This document shows, in pieces, positions 25,510 to 33,649 of a DNA stretch of 64,000 nt. Location of the stretch: the NCBI GenBank assembly GCA_934654755.1, contig CAKUGQ010000006.1, forward strand, positions 1 to 64,000, in the 5' to 3' direction. A program made the translations under genes and the position numbers. Numbering within the stretch: position 1 is the stretch's first letter; each line of letters opens with the position of its first letter. The notes beneath the pieces are model-generated. The model was not told the DNA's origin. It saw only the letters and a program-made list of their open reading frames with translations, and made no database searches. Origin of the DNA: an uncultured Oscillospiraceae bacterium (GTDB taxonomy: Bacteria > Bacillota > Clostridia > Oscillospirales > Oscillospiraceae).

Positions 25510-27120
25510 ATGTATCAGGCGCTTTATCGGAAATATCGTCCGAAGACCTTTGACGACGTGGTCGGTCAGCAAGGTGTTACGCAGACACTGAAAAACCAGC
25601 TTATCACCGGCAGACTCAGCCACGCTTACCTCTTTACCGGCTCTCGCGGCACGGGCAAGACCTCCTGCGCGTGTATTCTGGCAAAGGCGGTCAACTGTGA
25701 GCACCCTGTTGACGGCAACCCCTGCAATGTGTGCGCAGCCTGCCGCAGCATCGAGTCCGGTGCGTGTACGGACGTTCTGGAGATTGATGCCGCGTCCAAT
25801 AACAGCGTCGATAATGTCCGCTCTTTGCGCGACGATGCGGTGTATCTGCCCGCGGAGGTTAAAAAACGCGTGTATATCATCGATGAGGTGCATATGCTGT
25901 CCAACAGCGCCTTTAATGCGCTTCTGAAGATCATTGAAGAACCGCCGGAGCATTTGCTGTTCATTCTGGCGACGACGGAGCTGCATAAGATTCCGGCGAC
26001 AATTCTTTCGCGCTGCCAGCGCTTTGCGTTCCGTCGGCTGCTGCCGGAGGACATCGGCAGCAGGCTGCAATATATTGCCGGTCGAGAGGGCATCGACCTT
26101 GCGCCGGACGCTGCAGCCTTCCTTGCGCGGCTTGCCGACGGCGGAATGCGCGACGCGGTCAGTCTGCTGGATCAGTGCGCCTCTGCCGCAACGGGACGAG
26201 TGACAACCGAGCAGGTCTGTACGACGCTCGGCCTTGCAGGCACCCGTCGGACGGCGGAGCTTTTGCAGGCAGTCGCAGCGCACCGTACTGCGCAGGCACT
26301 GAGTCTGTTTGAGCAGCAGTATGCAGAGGGTAAGGATCTGGCCGCGATGCTCGATGAGCTTTGTACCGTCGCACGCGATCTGCTGATTCTGAACACGGCT
26401 CCGAAGAGCGGGCCTTCCATGCTTTCCGGCATCTGTACGGAACCGGAGCTTCGAACGCTGCAAAGCGTGTTTTCGCCCGGTGAGCTGCTGCGGATCACGC
26501 GCGTGCTGCGCGATGCGGCGGCAGGCTTCCAGTCCAGCGCAAATCGACGCATTGATGCGGAGCTTTGTATCATCCGCTTGTGCGAGCCTGAGGCTGCGCT
26601 CGATGCCGATGCGCTCGGCGCACGCATTTCGCGACTGGAGGCGCGGCTCGCAGCGGGAAACTTTGCCGTCTCCGCACCGAGCCGGACGCCGGACGAGACA
26701 GCTCCGCCGGAAGAGGAGAGCCCGTGGGAGGCCCCGCCGGAATGTGCTCCGTGGGACATGCCGGGGCAGGACGAATTACCGGCAGAGGTGCGGTCGAACA
26801 GTTTCTGGCCGGAGTTTGTGCAGCGGGCACGAAGTGCTTTGCGTCCGCCGGTGCTCGGTTACTTTTCGACAAATGAGAATGCGCCCATTCGCGGCACATT
26901 GACGGGGGACGTGCTGGAGCTGCACGCGGATAATGCTTTTGTACTTGGCATCGTTGACAGGCCCCCCGTCATGCAGACCCTTTCCGAGGTTGCCTCGGCG
27001 ATCGCCGGACGCAGCGTTGCCGTGCGATTCGGGAAGTCGCTGCAGCAGTCGGCCGGGGGTGGCCTTGAGAGGTTGATCGAGCGCGGAGAGCAATACCCGG
27101 ATATTATTGAATTTAAATAA
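25510..27120 (+). CDS. dnaX: DNA polymerase III subunits gamma/tau
   Basis: The clamp-loader ATPase and scaffold. The 536-residue product has Walker A GSRGTGKT (44-51), the four-Cys zinc module (C63, C72, C75, C78), Walker B IIDEVHML, the SRC arginine-finger motif (LSRCQRFAF) and domain III; the C-terminal part is Pro/Glu-rich then ends in a tau-like domain. No obvious A-run frameshift signal for a short gamma form was found. AGGCGAAAAG precedes ATG. First gene of dnaX-ybaB-recR. Confidence 0.96.
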   Translation: MYQALYRKYRPKTFDDVVGQQGVTQTLKNQLITGRLSHAYLFTGSRGTGKTSCACILAKAVNCEHPVDGNPCNVCAACRSIESGACTDVLEIDAASNNSVDNVRSLRDDAVYLPAEVKKRVYIIDEVHMLSNSAFNALLKIIEEPPEHLLFILATTELHKIPATILSRCQRFAFRRLLPEDIGSRLQYIAGREGIDLAPDAAAFLARLADGGMRDAVSLLDQCASAATGRVTTEQVCTTLGLAGTRRTAELLQAVAAHRTAQALSLFEQQYAEGKDLAAMLDELCTVARDLLILNTAPKSGPSMLSGICTEPELRTLQSVFSPGELLRITRVLRDAAAGFQSSANRRIDAELCIIRLCEPEAALDADALGARISRLEARLAAGNFAVSAPSRTPDETAPPEEESPWEAPPECAPWDMPGQDELPAEVRSNSFWPEFVQRARSALRPPVLGYFSTNENAPIRGTLTGDVLELHADNAFVLGIVDRPPVMQTLSEVASAIAGRSVAVRFGKSLQQSAGGGLERLIERGEQYPDIIEFK

Positions 27121-27135
27121 AAAAGGAGTTTTAAT

Positions 27136-27489
27136 ATGGCAAAAGGCGGTTATCGCGGCCCGATGGGCGGTGGCATGAACATGAACACGATGAAACAGGT
27201 TCAGAAAATGCAGCAGGACATGCTGAAAATGCAGGAGGAGATGGAGACCGCGCAGTATGAAGCCACCGTCGGCGGCGGCACGGTTACGGCGGTCGTCAAT
27301 GGCAAGCATGAAGTGCTTCGCGTGACCATTGTGCCCGAAGCGGTCGATCCGGACGATGTGGAGATGCTTCAGGATTTGCTCGTCGCTGCGGTCAATGAGG
27401 CCATGCGCAAGGCGGAGGAAGCTGCCAACCGCAGCATGGCGAAGCTCACCGGCGGGCTGAATCTCGGCGGTCTGGGCGGCCTGCTCTGA
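27136..27489 (+). CDS. YbaB/EbfC nucleoid-associated protein
   Basis: A small DNA-binding protein that forms dimers resembling tweezers. The 117-residue product has a Gly/Met-rich N-terminus, the coiled region MKQVQKMQQDMLKMQEEM and the conserved VGGGTVTAVVNGKHEVLRV. AAGGAG precedes the start. It sits between dnaX and recR, its usual position; it overlaps recR by one base. Confidence 0.95.
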   Translation: MAKGGYRGPMGGGMNMNTMKQVQKMQQDMLKMQEEMETAQYEATVGGGTVTAVVNGKHEVLRVTIVPEAVDPDDVEMLQDLLVAAVNEAMRKAEEAANRSMAKLTGGLNLGGLGGLL

Positions 27490-28088
27490 TGCGCACCTTT
27501 CCTGCCGCACTGGAGCGGCTGACGGAGCAGTTTGCGCGTCTTCCCGGCATCGGCGGGAAGACCGCGCAGCGCCTCGCTTTTTATCTCCTGAGCCTGCCAG
27601 AGGAGCAGACACAGGAGTTTGCGGACGCGATTCTTGACGCAAAAAAAACCGTACATTTGTGCCCGGTCTGCCAAAACCTGACCGACCGGGAGCTTTGCCC
27701 TATCTGCGCCGACGAGAGCCGCGACCACGGTCTGGTATGTGTGGTGGCTGAGCCGAAGGATGTCATCGCTATGGAGCGTGCCAGAGAGTTTCGTGGTGTG
27801 TACCATGTGCTGCACGGCGTGATCTCGCCGCTTAATCATATCGGACCCGACGACATCTGTGTGCGGCAGCTTCTGGCGCGTGTGGCGCAGGGCGATGTCC
27901 GCGAAGTCATTATGGCTACGAACCCGGACACCGAGGGTGAAGCGACGGCAATGTACCTTTCGCGTCTGCTGCGGCCGATGGAGGTGCGAGTAACGCGTCT
28001 GGCTTACGGCGTGCCCGTGGGCAGCCAGCTCGAGTATGCTGACGAGGTTACACTGCTGCGCGCCTTGCAGGGTCGCCGCGACATTTGA
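27489..28088 (+). CDS. recR: Recombination mediator RecR
   Basis: With RecO and RecF, loads RecA on gapped DNA. The 199-residue product has the HhH (LPGIGGKTAQRLAFYLL), the zinc finger CPVCQNLTDRELCPIC, the Toprim domain (VVAEPKDVIAMER, ATNPDTEGEATAMYL) and the Walker-like C-terminus. The ATG overlaps the TGA of ybaB (TGATG), so translation is coupled. Confidence 0.97.
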   Translation: MRTFPAALERLTEQFARLPGIGGKTAQRLAFYLLSLPEEQTQEFADAILDAKKTVHLCPVCQNLTDRELCPICADESRDHGLVCVVAEPKDVIAMERAREFRGVYHVLHGVISPLNHIGPDDICVRQLLARVAQGDVREVIMATNPDTEGEATAMYLSRLLRPMEVRVTRLAYGVPVGSQLEYADEVTLLRALQGRRDI

Positions 28089-28104
28089 AATGGAGGACAT
28101 TTTT

Positions 28105-28329
28105 ATGGATTGTCCGTTCTGCAAGCGTCCGATGAAAAAGGGGTATGTTCCGGTCGGAAAAGGCCGCCTGATGTGGTTGGCGGAGGGCGGCGTACCGCCC
28201 CTGACGGTTTTCGGCGAGCCGGAGAACGGCGTATGCCTGACGGAACCGGCGGTTTTTCGCGCCAAACGCGCACCGGCATTTTACTGCGCCGCGTGCAAGT
28301 GGGTTCTGGTGCCGGTGCCGGAGAAATAG
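28105..28329 (+). CDS. Zinc-ribbon protein (DUF6487-like)
   Basis: A 74-residue cytoplasmic protein with two CxxC knuckles (MDCPFCKRPMKKGYVPV near the start and YCAACKWVLVPV at the end), flanking a short beta segment with a Trp (LMWLAEGG). The pattern fits DUF6487, whose role is unknown. TGGAGG is 8 nt before ATG 28105. It follows recR by 16 nt and is probably the last gene of that operon. Confidence 0.8.
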   Translation: MDCPFCKRPMKKGYVPVGKGRLMWLAEGGVPPLTVFGEPENGVCLTEPAVFRAKRAPAFYCAACKWVLVPVPEK

Positions 28330-28434
28330 ACACAGCAGAGCGTGTAAAGCGGCCGTTTGGCTTGTTTCGACTGCCGGTAATCTGACGCTTTTGCCGGAAG
28401 CACAGAAAAATCGGCCCGGCGCGGAAAATAATGC

Positions 28435-28462
28435 TTGCTTTTTCCGGAATCTGTGCTATAAT
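28435..28462 (+). promoter_or_regulatory. Promoter of tRNA-Val
   Basis: TTGCTT (28435-28440), 16 nt, TATAAT (28457-28462), 11 nt before the tRNA. Confidence 0.7.
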
Positions 28463-28473
28463 AGTTGCGCTAT

Positions 28474-28550
28474 GGAGGCTTAGCTCAGCTGGTTAGAGCG
28501 CCTGCTTCACACGCAGGAGGTCGATGGTTCGAGTCCATTAGTCTCCACCA
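28474..28550 (+). tRNA. tRNA-Val (anticodon CAC)
   Basis: Cloverleaf read by eye: acceptor GGAGGCT / AGTCTCC (one G-U pair), D arm GCTC-AGCTGGTTA-GAGC, anticodon stem CCTGC / GCAGG with loop TTCACAC (anticodon CAC, codon GUG), T arm GATGG-TTCGAGT-CCATT, and encoded CCA. Single tRNA gene, beside a mobile-element remnant. Confidence 0.93.
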
Positions 28551-28591
28551 AAAAACACCTTGAAATCAAGCGATTTTGAGGTGTTTTTCTT
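28551..28591 (+). terminator. Terminator of tRNA-Val
   Basis: AAAACACCTTGAAATC / GATTTTGAGGTGTTTT (G-U pairs allowed), loop AAGC, T-rich tail. Confidence 0.8.
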
Positions 28592-28637
28592 TGTTTTTCG
28601 GCTTTTTTGAGCGGAAAACTTTAATCTAAATTTCGCG

Positions 28638-28657
28638 TGTCTGTAATTTGTCTGTAA
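28638..28657. repeat. 9-bp direct repeat beside tRNA-Val
   Basis: TGTCTGTAA occurs at 28638 and 28649 (11-bp period), about 90 bp past the tRNA. It could be the trace of an integrase arm site. The rest of 28592-28717 shows no gene. Confidence 0.35.
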
Positions 28658-28717
28658 CCGTGACCCTTTGCGCTTCTCCGGAGGCCTTGCGGCGCCAGGG
28701 GTGGCTGCTTTATGCCA

Positions 28718-28763
28718 TAAGAGCAGGAAAGAGCATCCTTTAGGATGCTCTTTCCTGCTCTTA
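28718..28763. repeat. 21-bp perfect inverted repeat
   Basis: Arms 28718-28738 and 28743-28763 match perfectly around a TTTA loop. The right arm contains the stop codon of the XRE-TM gene, so it is a very stable 3' hairpin for that mRNA, but no U-run follows on the minus strand. Confidence 0.8.
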
Positions 28764-29222
28764 CATATTGCCTCTCTGAATCCAGCCTACATCGGGATGC
28801 GTGACGTCAATGATCAGCCAGAGGATAAAGGCTGCGACGAGAAGCATGAGAATGATGGACAGGATCAGGATCGTGCGGCGCTCTCTGTGCAGCAGCATAT
28901 TATAATGCGCCTCCTGCTGACGGGCCCGGCGTTCGTGGATTTGCCGCTCCTGCTCCAGAAGCTCCTGCTGGTATTTGATATATTCCTCCGGCGAGTAGCC
29001 TTGAGGAATGAGCGCCGAGGGGGAAGATTCGTATTTTACGGCGCTTGCAATCTTTTGCAGGAGTGCTGCCGACGGCTCGACCTTTTGCTTAAAGATCCGA
29101 ATGATGGTCGCTTGCGACACGCCGCAGGCATCGGCGACGCTTTGATAGGATAGGTGTAGGGCTAGGCGTTTTTCTTCAAGTTCGGAAAGAAGGACGCCTA
29201 TGTCAACGCTCGAAAGGTCCAT
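28761..29222 (-). CDS. Membrane-anchored XRE-type regulator
   Basis: A 153-residue protein: N-terminal helix-turn-helix (SYQSVADACGVSQATIIRIF, about 24-43), a Gln/Glu/Arg-rich coiled segment (YIKYQQELLEQERQIHERRARQQ, about 82-104) and a single C-terminal membrane helix (ILILSIILMLLVAAFILWLIID, about 117-138). Tail-anchored DNA-binding proteins of this kind are frequent in clostridial mobile elements. GGGAGG precedes the start. The upstream region carries a phased array of CGTC/GACG half-sites, so autoregulation is likely. Codes next to a recombinase remnant. Confidence 0.8.
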   Translation of the reverse strand: MDLSSVDIGVLLSELEEKRLALHLSYQSVADACGVSQATIIRIFKQKVEPSAALLQKIASAVKYESSPSALIPQGYSPEEYIKYQQELLEQERQIHERRARQQEAHYNMLLHRERRTILILSIILMLLVAAFILWLIIDVTHPDVGWIQRGNM

Positions 29223-29256
29223 AAAAATCCTCCCATTTCAATAGTGATGCGGTATA

Positions 29257-29342
29257 CGTCAGATCTGACGCATTTGCGTCGAAAACGACGCGGCTTACGT
29301 CACATAAGACGCGGCCTGTGTCGAAAAAAACGCGAAAACGTC
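29257..29342. promoter_or_regulatory. Helically phased CGTC/GACG half-site array
   Basis: Alternating half-sites CGTC 29257, GACG 29267, CGTC 29277, GACG 29287, CGTC 29298, GACG 29308, (T)GTC 29320 and CGTC 29339. Successive steps are 10 or 11 bp, one helical turn, forming nested palindromes such as CGTCAGATCTGACG and GCGTCGAAAACGACGC. It lies just upstream of the XRE-TM gene. Confidence 0.65.
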
Positions 29343-29568
29343 AAAACTGGCTATTTACTGCACATGGTCGGATGCGCTATGCTTAAAGCGCAAGGGGTAA
29401 GGAGCCTTCGGCAAAGACGCTTTATCCTGCGCTTGCCCGGTCGTTCGGTGGCACGGCGGCCGGGCAATTCCCCTGCGTTCTCATAGAGCGGCAAATAGCA
29501 CCGACGTACCTACAGTAATACTACGACATTTAGCAAAAATCAACAATTTCTTTTGGGAGGAAGAAAAA
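29343..29568. other. No gene seen; imperfect inverted repeat
   Basis: Gap between the operator array and the recombinase remnant. AAGCGCAAGGGGTAA near 29387 is partly complementary to TTATCCTGCGCTT downstream, a possible hairpin. No coding region is supported. Confidence 0.35.
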
Positions 29569-30464
29569 ATGGCAATCAGAGAGACAGAGCAGCGAGGAAT
29601 TCGCACCAAGCGAGGCAATGCATATTCAATCGGTATTCTCCGTGCGCTTCGCAAGGATCGCAAGTACACGGGAGAATACAAATATGGGAAAACGATTGCG
29701 CAGGGCAGGCTTTCGGGGAGCGTGAAAAAAGAGTTTTTCAAAGGGCTGCAAATAACGCCGGAAAACGAAAAGATTCCGGCAAAAGCAAAGGAAGATTACC
29801 TGCTTACCGCGAAGCTGTTCTGCGGGGATTGCGGACGGCCAATGACGGGGGAAGGCTGCAAAGACGACAGGGGAGAGAAGTGCCACTACTACAAGTGCAG
29901 CTGCATGGAAGTAAAATCCGGCTGTCGGAAGAAGGCCATTGAAAAACGCTGGATCGAGGATATGGTAGTGGAGTTGACCGTTTCTCAGGTCCTGATCGAT
30001 ATTGCCTCCGGCCGCATTGACGAGGCGGTCACTGCCATGCAGGAACAGGCGGCTATGGTCATGCCGGCTCTGAAGCGGCAGCTTCGGAAATGCGAGGGCG
30101 AAATACGGGATGCGGTGCAGACCATTCGCCGGGGCTTGATTACGGAAACAACCAAGGAATGCATGGAGGACTTGACGCAACAGCGAAGCTCACTGAAAAG
30201 GAGTATTGCCCGGCTGCAAATGGAATGCCGTCAATATACCGAGGAGGAGATCGGGAAATGGATCGGCAGATATAGAGACGGCAGTATCTATGCTTCCGAG
30301 TACCGGAAAGAACTCATCGACACATTCGTAAATTCCGTTCATATTTACGACGAAAAGCTGATCCTTACATACAATTACAAGCCCGGCAGTCGGACACGGG
30401 GGTTTCAGGAGATCGAAACAACGCCGCAGTCTGCCCTGACCGGAACATACCGACCGACGCATAG

Positions 30465-30495
30465 CCCCGAAATCGAACGATTTCGGGGCTTTTTG
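30465..30495 (+). terminator. Terminator-like hairpin in recombinase remnant
   Basis: CCCCGAAATC / GATTTCGGGG with GAAC loop and CTTTTTG tail; probably the original end of the recombinase transcript. Confidence 0.75.
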
Positions 30496-30549
30496 CCGGG
30501 TGGGTTTTCCGACGCTTTGATGCCGAACGTAACGAGGCAAGGCTTACGC

Positions 30550-30846
30550 TCAGGCGTCAACTCCTTCAAATTGCTCCAAATGCTTCAGAAGTTGTGTTTC
30601 TTCCCGATCGTAACTCCGGTAGGCGCTTATACCGGAATAGCAGAGAAGAGCCAGAAACCTCCAGCATCTTCCCGAAATCGCAAGCGGACTCTCTGCGATC
30701 AGACCCGTGATTGCAAGCACACTCCAAATGATGCTCAGAGTGTCAAGTGTGGCGATGAGCAGCGCGATGATCCAGTGCCCTATGCGCGCAAAGGCTTTCT
30801 TTTGCTGCACACGGTAGAGCCTGTTGATATAATCTTCTTTTCCCAT
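30550..30846 (-). CDS. Small membrane protein, two-helix type
   Basis: A 98-residue protein. ATG 30844-30846 has GGGAGG 7 nt upstream and a TTGACT/TATAAT promoter. After a basic N-terminus (MGKEDYINRLYRVQQKK) come a long hydrophobic region (about 25-55, IGHWIIALLIATLDTLSIIW and on) and a second (about 63-82), then an acidic tail (DREETQLLKHLEQFEG). No family recognised. It lies antisense to the unlikely C-terminal extension of the recombinase remnant. Location and size suggest an uncharacterised inner-membrane factor. Confidence 0.65.
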   Translation of the reverse strand: MGKEDYINRLYRVQQKKAFARIGHWIIALLIATLDTLSIIWSVLAITGLIAESPLAISGRCWRFLALLCYSGISAYRSYDREETQLLKHLEQFEGVDA

Positions 30847-30879
30847 GTCACGTCCTCCCGGCACTTTTTACTTATCTCC

Positions 30880-30907
30880 ATTATAACCTGTCAAAAGAAA
30901 AAGTCAA
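30880..30907 (-). promoter_or_regulatory. Promoter of small membrane protein
   Basis: Minus-strand TTGACT (30907-30902), 16 nt, TATAAT (30885-30880). Confidence 0.7.
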
Positions 30908-30975
30908 TGATCGGTTTTATCCGGTAGGCACCGGCTGCGCCATTCGGCATAGAATGGGCGCAGGAGGAGTGATTT

Positions 30976-31449
30976 ATGGATATATATGACGCCAAAGCGG
31001 TGCGTGCCGTCTGGGCACGCGTTCGGCCGGAGTCCGTCGGCGACTGTAATACACCGCAGGAGGACGGGCTGGCGCTTTTGCGCAGTGCAATAGAAGCGGA
31101 GCGCGCAAGTATTTGTGCCTATTGTTCCTTGCGGTCGCTGCTGCCGCAGTTTGGCGGCGTGATCGACACAATCCTTTGCGACGAACGCCGGCATCTGCGC
31201 GAGCTGACCGCGCTGGTATACCTGCTGACAGGGATGCGAGAGGGGCTGCAGACATCTCGGCTTGAACGGGGAAAAAACGCCTGCGCCGCGTTGCGCGAGG
31301 CCTATTGCGGCGAATTGAAGGCGGCAAAGGGGTATGACGCAATGGCGGAGGCTTTGCCGGAACAGGCGCAGATGCTGCGCGCCGCTGCCGTAGACGAACG
31401 TCGCCATGCCTGCATGCTGCACCGCCTGATGACAAAACTGATGCAATAA
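30976..31449 (+). CDS. Ferritin-like (rubrerythrin-fold) protein
   Basis: A 157-residue predicted four-helix bundle. Putative di-iron ligands: E40/E42 in AIEAERAS, the motif E70-R-R-H73, E113 in CGELKAAKGY and E141-R-R-H144. The two repeated DERRH motifs are in the rubrerythrin/ferritin-like arrangement, but there is no rubredoxin domain and the sequence is far from classic rubrerythrin. It could store iron or detoxify peroxide. A GGAGGAG site precedes ATG. Monocistronic, followed by a hairpin. Confidence 0.75.
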   Translation: MDIYDAKAVRAVWARVRPESVGDCNTPQEDGLALLRSAIEAERASICAYCSLRSLLPQFGGVIDTILCDERRHLRELTALVYLLTGMREGLQTSRLERGKNACAALREAYCGELKAAKGYDAMAEALPEQAQMLRAAAVDERRHACMLHRLMTKLMQ

Positions 31450-31453
31450 AAAG

Positions 31454-31490
31454 GAGCGCTGCCGGGAAAACCGGCGGCGCTCAGTATTTG
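31454..31490 (+). terminator. Terminator of ferritin-like gene
   Basis: GAGCGCTGCCGG / CCGGCGGCGCTC, GAAAA loop, weak T tail. Confidence 0.7.
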
Positions 31491-31600
31491 CGTGGAATCT
31501 CTGTCTGTGTTTATCTTATCACGATTTTGCGGAAATACAAGCGGTAATTTTCACCAACCGGCTTCGACACTTTCGATAGCGGCATACCGGAGCGGAGTTG

Positions 31601-33484
31601 TCAGAGCTTATGCACGCGCAGCGCGCGGATGGCGTTGAGAACTGCCAGAATCATCACGCCTACGTCGGCGAAAATTGCAGCCCACATATCGGCAATGCCC
31701 AGGGCGCCGAGACCCAGACAGGCAAATTTGACGACCAGCGCCAATACGATGTTCTGGTATACGATGCCGATGCATTTGCGAGAAATTCGGATGGCCTTGG
31801 CGATCTTCATGGGATCGTCGTCCATCAGCACGACGTCGGCTGCTTCAATGGCAGCGTCCGAACCCATTGCACCCATCGCGATACCGATGTCCGCACGGGT
31901 CAGTACGGGCGCGTCGTTGATGCCGTCGCCCACAAAGGCGAGCTTTGCCTTTTCGGGCTTTTCACGCAGCAGCGTTTCGACCTGACGTACCTTGTCGCCG
32001 GGCAGCAGCTCGCTGTAGACCTCGTCGATTCCAAGCCCCTCCGCGACCCGTTCGGCCACACGCTTTGCGTCGCCCGTGAGCATTACGGTCTTGCGTACGC
32101 CGGCGCGCTTCAACGCCTCAATGGCGGCTTTGGAATGCGGCTTTACAATATCCGAGATCACGATATGTCCGGCGTACTTGCCGTCAATGGCGATGTGGAC
32201 AATTGTACCGACGCTGTGGCAGTCGATATAATCGATCTGCTCCAGCTCCATGAGCTTGCCGTTGCCCGCCAGAACGATGCGGCCATCCACCGTGGCACGG
32301 ATGCCTTTGCCGCCGATTTCTTCAATGTCGGTTACGCGGCTGCGGTCAATGGGCTTGCCGTGCGCCTTTTGCAGGCTCTTGCTGATCGGGTGCGACGAGG
32401 CGCATTCGGCCAGCGCCGCATATTCCAGAAGCTGCTCGTCCGTCAACGGACTGTGATGTACGCCGCTGACCTCAAACACGCCCTGCGTCAGTGTCCCGGT
32501 CTTGTCAAAGACAACGCGGTCAACCTGAGAAAGCGCTTCCAGGTAGTTGGATCCCTTGACGAGGACACCTTCTTTGCTTGCGCCGCCGATTCCGGCAAAA
32601 AAGCTCAGCGGAATGGAGATGACCAGCGCACAGGGACAGGAGATGACGAGGAAGGTCAGCGCGCGGTAGATCCACATCTCCCACTGTGCGGCAGAGCCGA
32701 GCAGGAGTGAGACCAGCGGCGGCAGCACGGCCAACGCCAGTGCGCCGTAGCAGACGGCCGGGGTGTAAATACGTGCAAATTTGGAGATAAAATTCTCCGA
32801 TCTGGACTTGTGCGAGCTGGAATCCTCCACCAGCTCCAGAATTTTTGATACGGTGGACTCGCCGAATTCCTTTGTGGTGCGGATACGCAGTACACCGGTC
32901 ATATTGATACAGCCGGAAATCACCTCATTGCCCTCGTGGACGTCGCGCGGCAGGCTCTCACCGGTCAGTGCGCTTGTGTTCAGGCTCGATACACCCTCCA
33001 GGACAACGCCGTCGATCGGGACCTTCTCTCCGGGCTGTACGACAATGACGCTCCCGACCGGTACCTCGTCCGGATCGACCTTTTCCAGAGCGCCGTCGCG
33101 TTCCAGATTGGCGTAGTCCGGGCGGATGTCCATCAGGGCGCTGATGTTGCGGCGGCTTTTACCTACGGCATAGCTCTGGAACAGCTCGCCGATCTGGTAA
33201 AAGAGCATAACGGAAATGGACTCGCTGTAGTCGCCGCTCTTCTCATAGATCGCCAGTGCGAAGGCGCCGACCGTAGCGACTGCCATCAGAAAGTTCTCGT
33301 CAAAAACGCGGCGGTTCAGGATGCCCTTACCGGCCTTTTTGAGGATGTCGTAACCGATGACAAGATAGGCGACGAGATAAAGCCCCAGCCGCACAAGCCC
33401 CGTCACGGGGGCAAAGTGCAGTGCGACCAGCATTGCTGCGGCAACGAGGATGCGCACGAGCATCTTTTTCTGTTTTTTGTTCAT
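31601..33484 (-). CDS. Heavy-metal P1B-type ATPase (Zn/Cd/Pb type)
   Basis: A membrane ATPase that exports soft-metal cations. From ATG 33482-33484 (GGAGG 9 nt upstream) it is 627 residues: N-terminal membrane helices, actuator motif TGES (174-177), the metal-selectivity motif CPC (283-285) in helix 6, phosphorylation site DKTGT (327-331), HP motif (SSHPIS) and the GDGINDAP hinge. It has no N-terminal HMA metal-binding domain, unlike most CadA/ZntA proteins. A D in the last helix region (NAIRALRVHKL end) is not decisive, so zinc, cadmium or another metal remains open. The promoter carries a palindrome. Confidence 0.93.
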   Translation of the reverse strand: MNKKQKKMLVRILVAAAMLVALHFAPVTGLVRLGLYLVAYLVIGYDILKKAGKGILNRRVFDENFLMAVATVGAFALAIYEKSGDYSESISVMLFYQIGELFQSYAVGKSRRNISALMDIRPDYANLERDGALEKVDPDEVPVGSVIVVQPGEKVPIDGVVLEGVSSLNTSALTGESLPRDVHEGNEVISGCINMTGVLRIRTTKEFGESTVSKILELVEDSSSHKSRSENFISKFARIYTPAVCYGALALAVLPPLVSLLLGSAAQWEMWIYRALTFLVISCPCALVISIPLSFFAGIGGASKEGVLVKGSNYLEALSQVDRVVFDKTGTLTQGVFEVSGVHHSPLTDEQLLEYAALAECASSHPISKSLQKAHGKPIDRSRVTDIEEIGGKGIRATVDGRIVLAGNGKLMELEQIDYIDCHSVGTIVHIAIDGKYAGHIVISDIVKPHSKAAIEALKRAGVRKTVMLTGDAKRVAERVAEGLGIDEVYSELLPGDKVRQVETLLREKPEKAKLAFVGDGINDAPVLTRADIGIAMGAMGSDAAIEAADVVLMDDDPMKIAKAIRISRKCIGIVYQNIVLALVVKFACLGLGALGIADMWAAIFADVGVMILAVLNAIRALRVHKL

Positions 33485-33529
33485 ACCATCTGACCTCCTG
33501 AGCCTGTTCTGCCTGTAGCGGCAAAACAA

Positions 33530-33587
33530 TTAAGCGTTCGTTTAATCATTGTGCCCGTAGTATAATCGGGCCGGCTCAAAAAATCAA
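33530..33587 (-). promoter_or_regulatory. Promoter and operator of metal ATPase
   Basis: Minus-strand TTGATT (33587-33582), 17 nt, TATACT (33564-33559). Just past the predicted start lies TTAAGCGTTCGTTTAA (33530-33545), an imperfect dyad of the AT-rich kind bound by ArsR/SmtB-family metal repressors; no such regulator gene is adjacent. Confidence 0.6.
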
Positions 33588-33649
33588 GAGGTCGTTTTTG
33601 ATGTCTGCCGTTTGGGACAAAAGCTCTGCCAAACGGGACAAAGGCGGAC

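Larger units (their letters stand above)
29569..30927 (+). pseudogene. Large serine recombinase lacking its catalytic domain
   Basis: The open frame begins inside the PF07508 recombinase domain (RGIRTKRGNAYSIGILRALRKDRKYTGEYKYG), then a zinc ribbon (CGDCGRPMTGEG ... CHYYKCSC ... C), a coiled coil (about 170-250) and the C-terminal DTFVNSVHIYDEKLILTYNY. The resolvase catalytic domain with its Ser nucleophile is missing. Remarkably, a good ribosome site (GGGAGGAAG) sits 8 nt before ATG 29569, so the fragment could be made. A terminator hairpin (30465-30495) lies inside the frame, and the last 140 codons overlap antisense to another gene, so residues after about 300 are probably not native. Confidence 0.8.

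Noticed and set aside
25510..27120. Programmed frameshift in dnaX
   Set aside because: I looked for an A-run plus hairpin as used to make the short gamma form, and saw no convincing slippery site.
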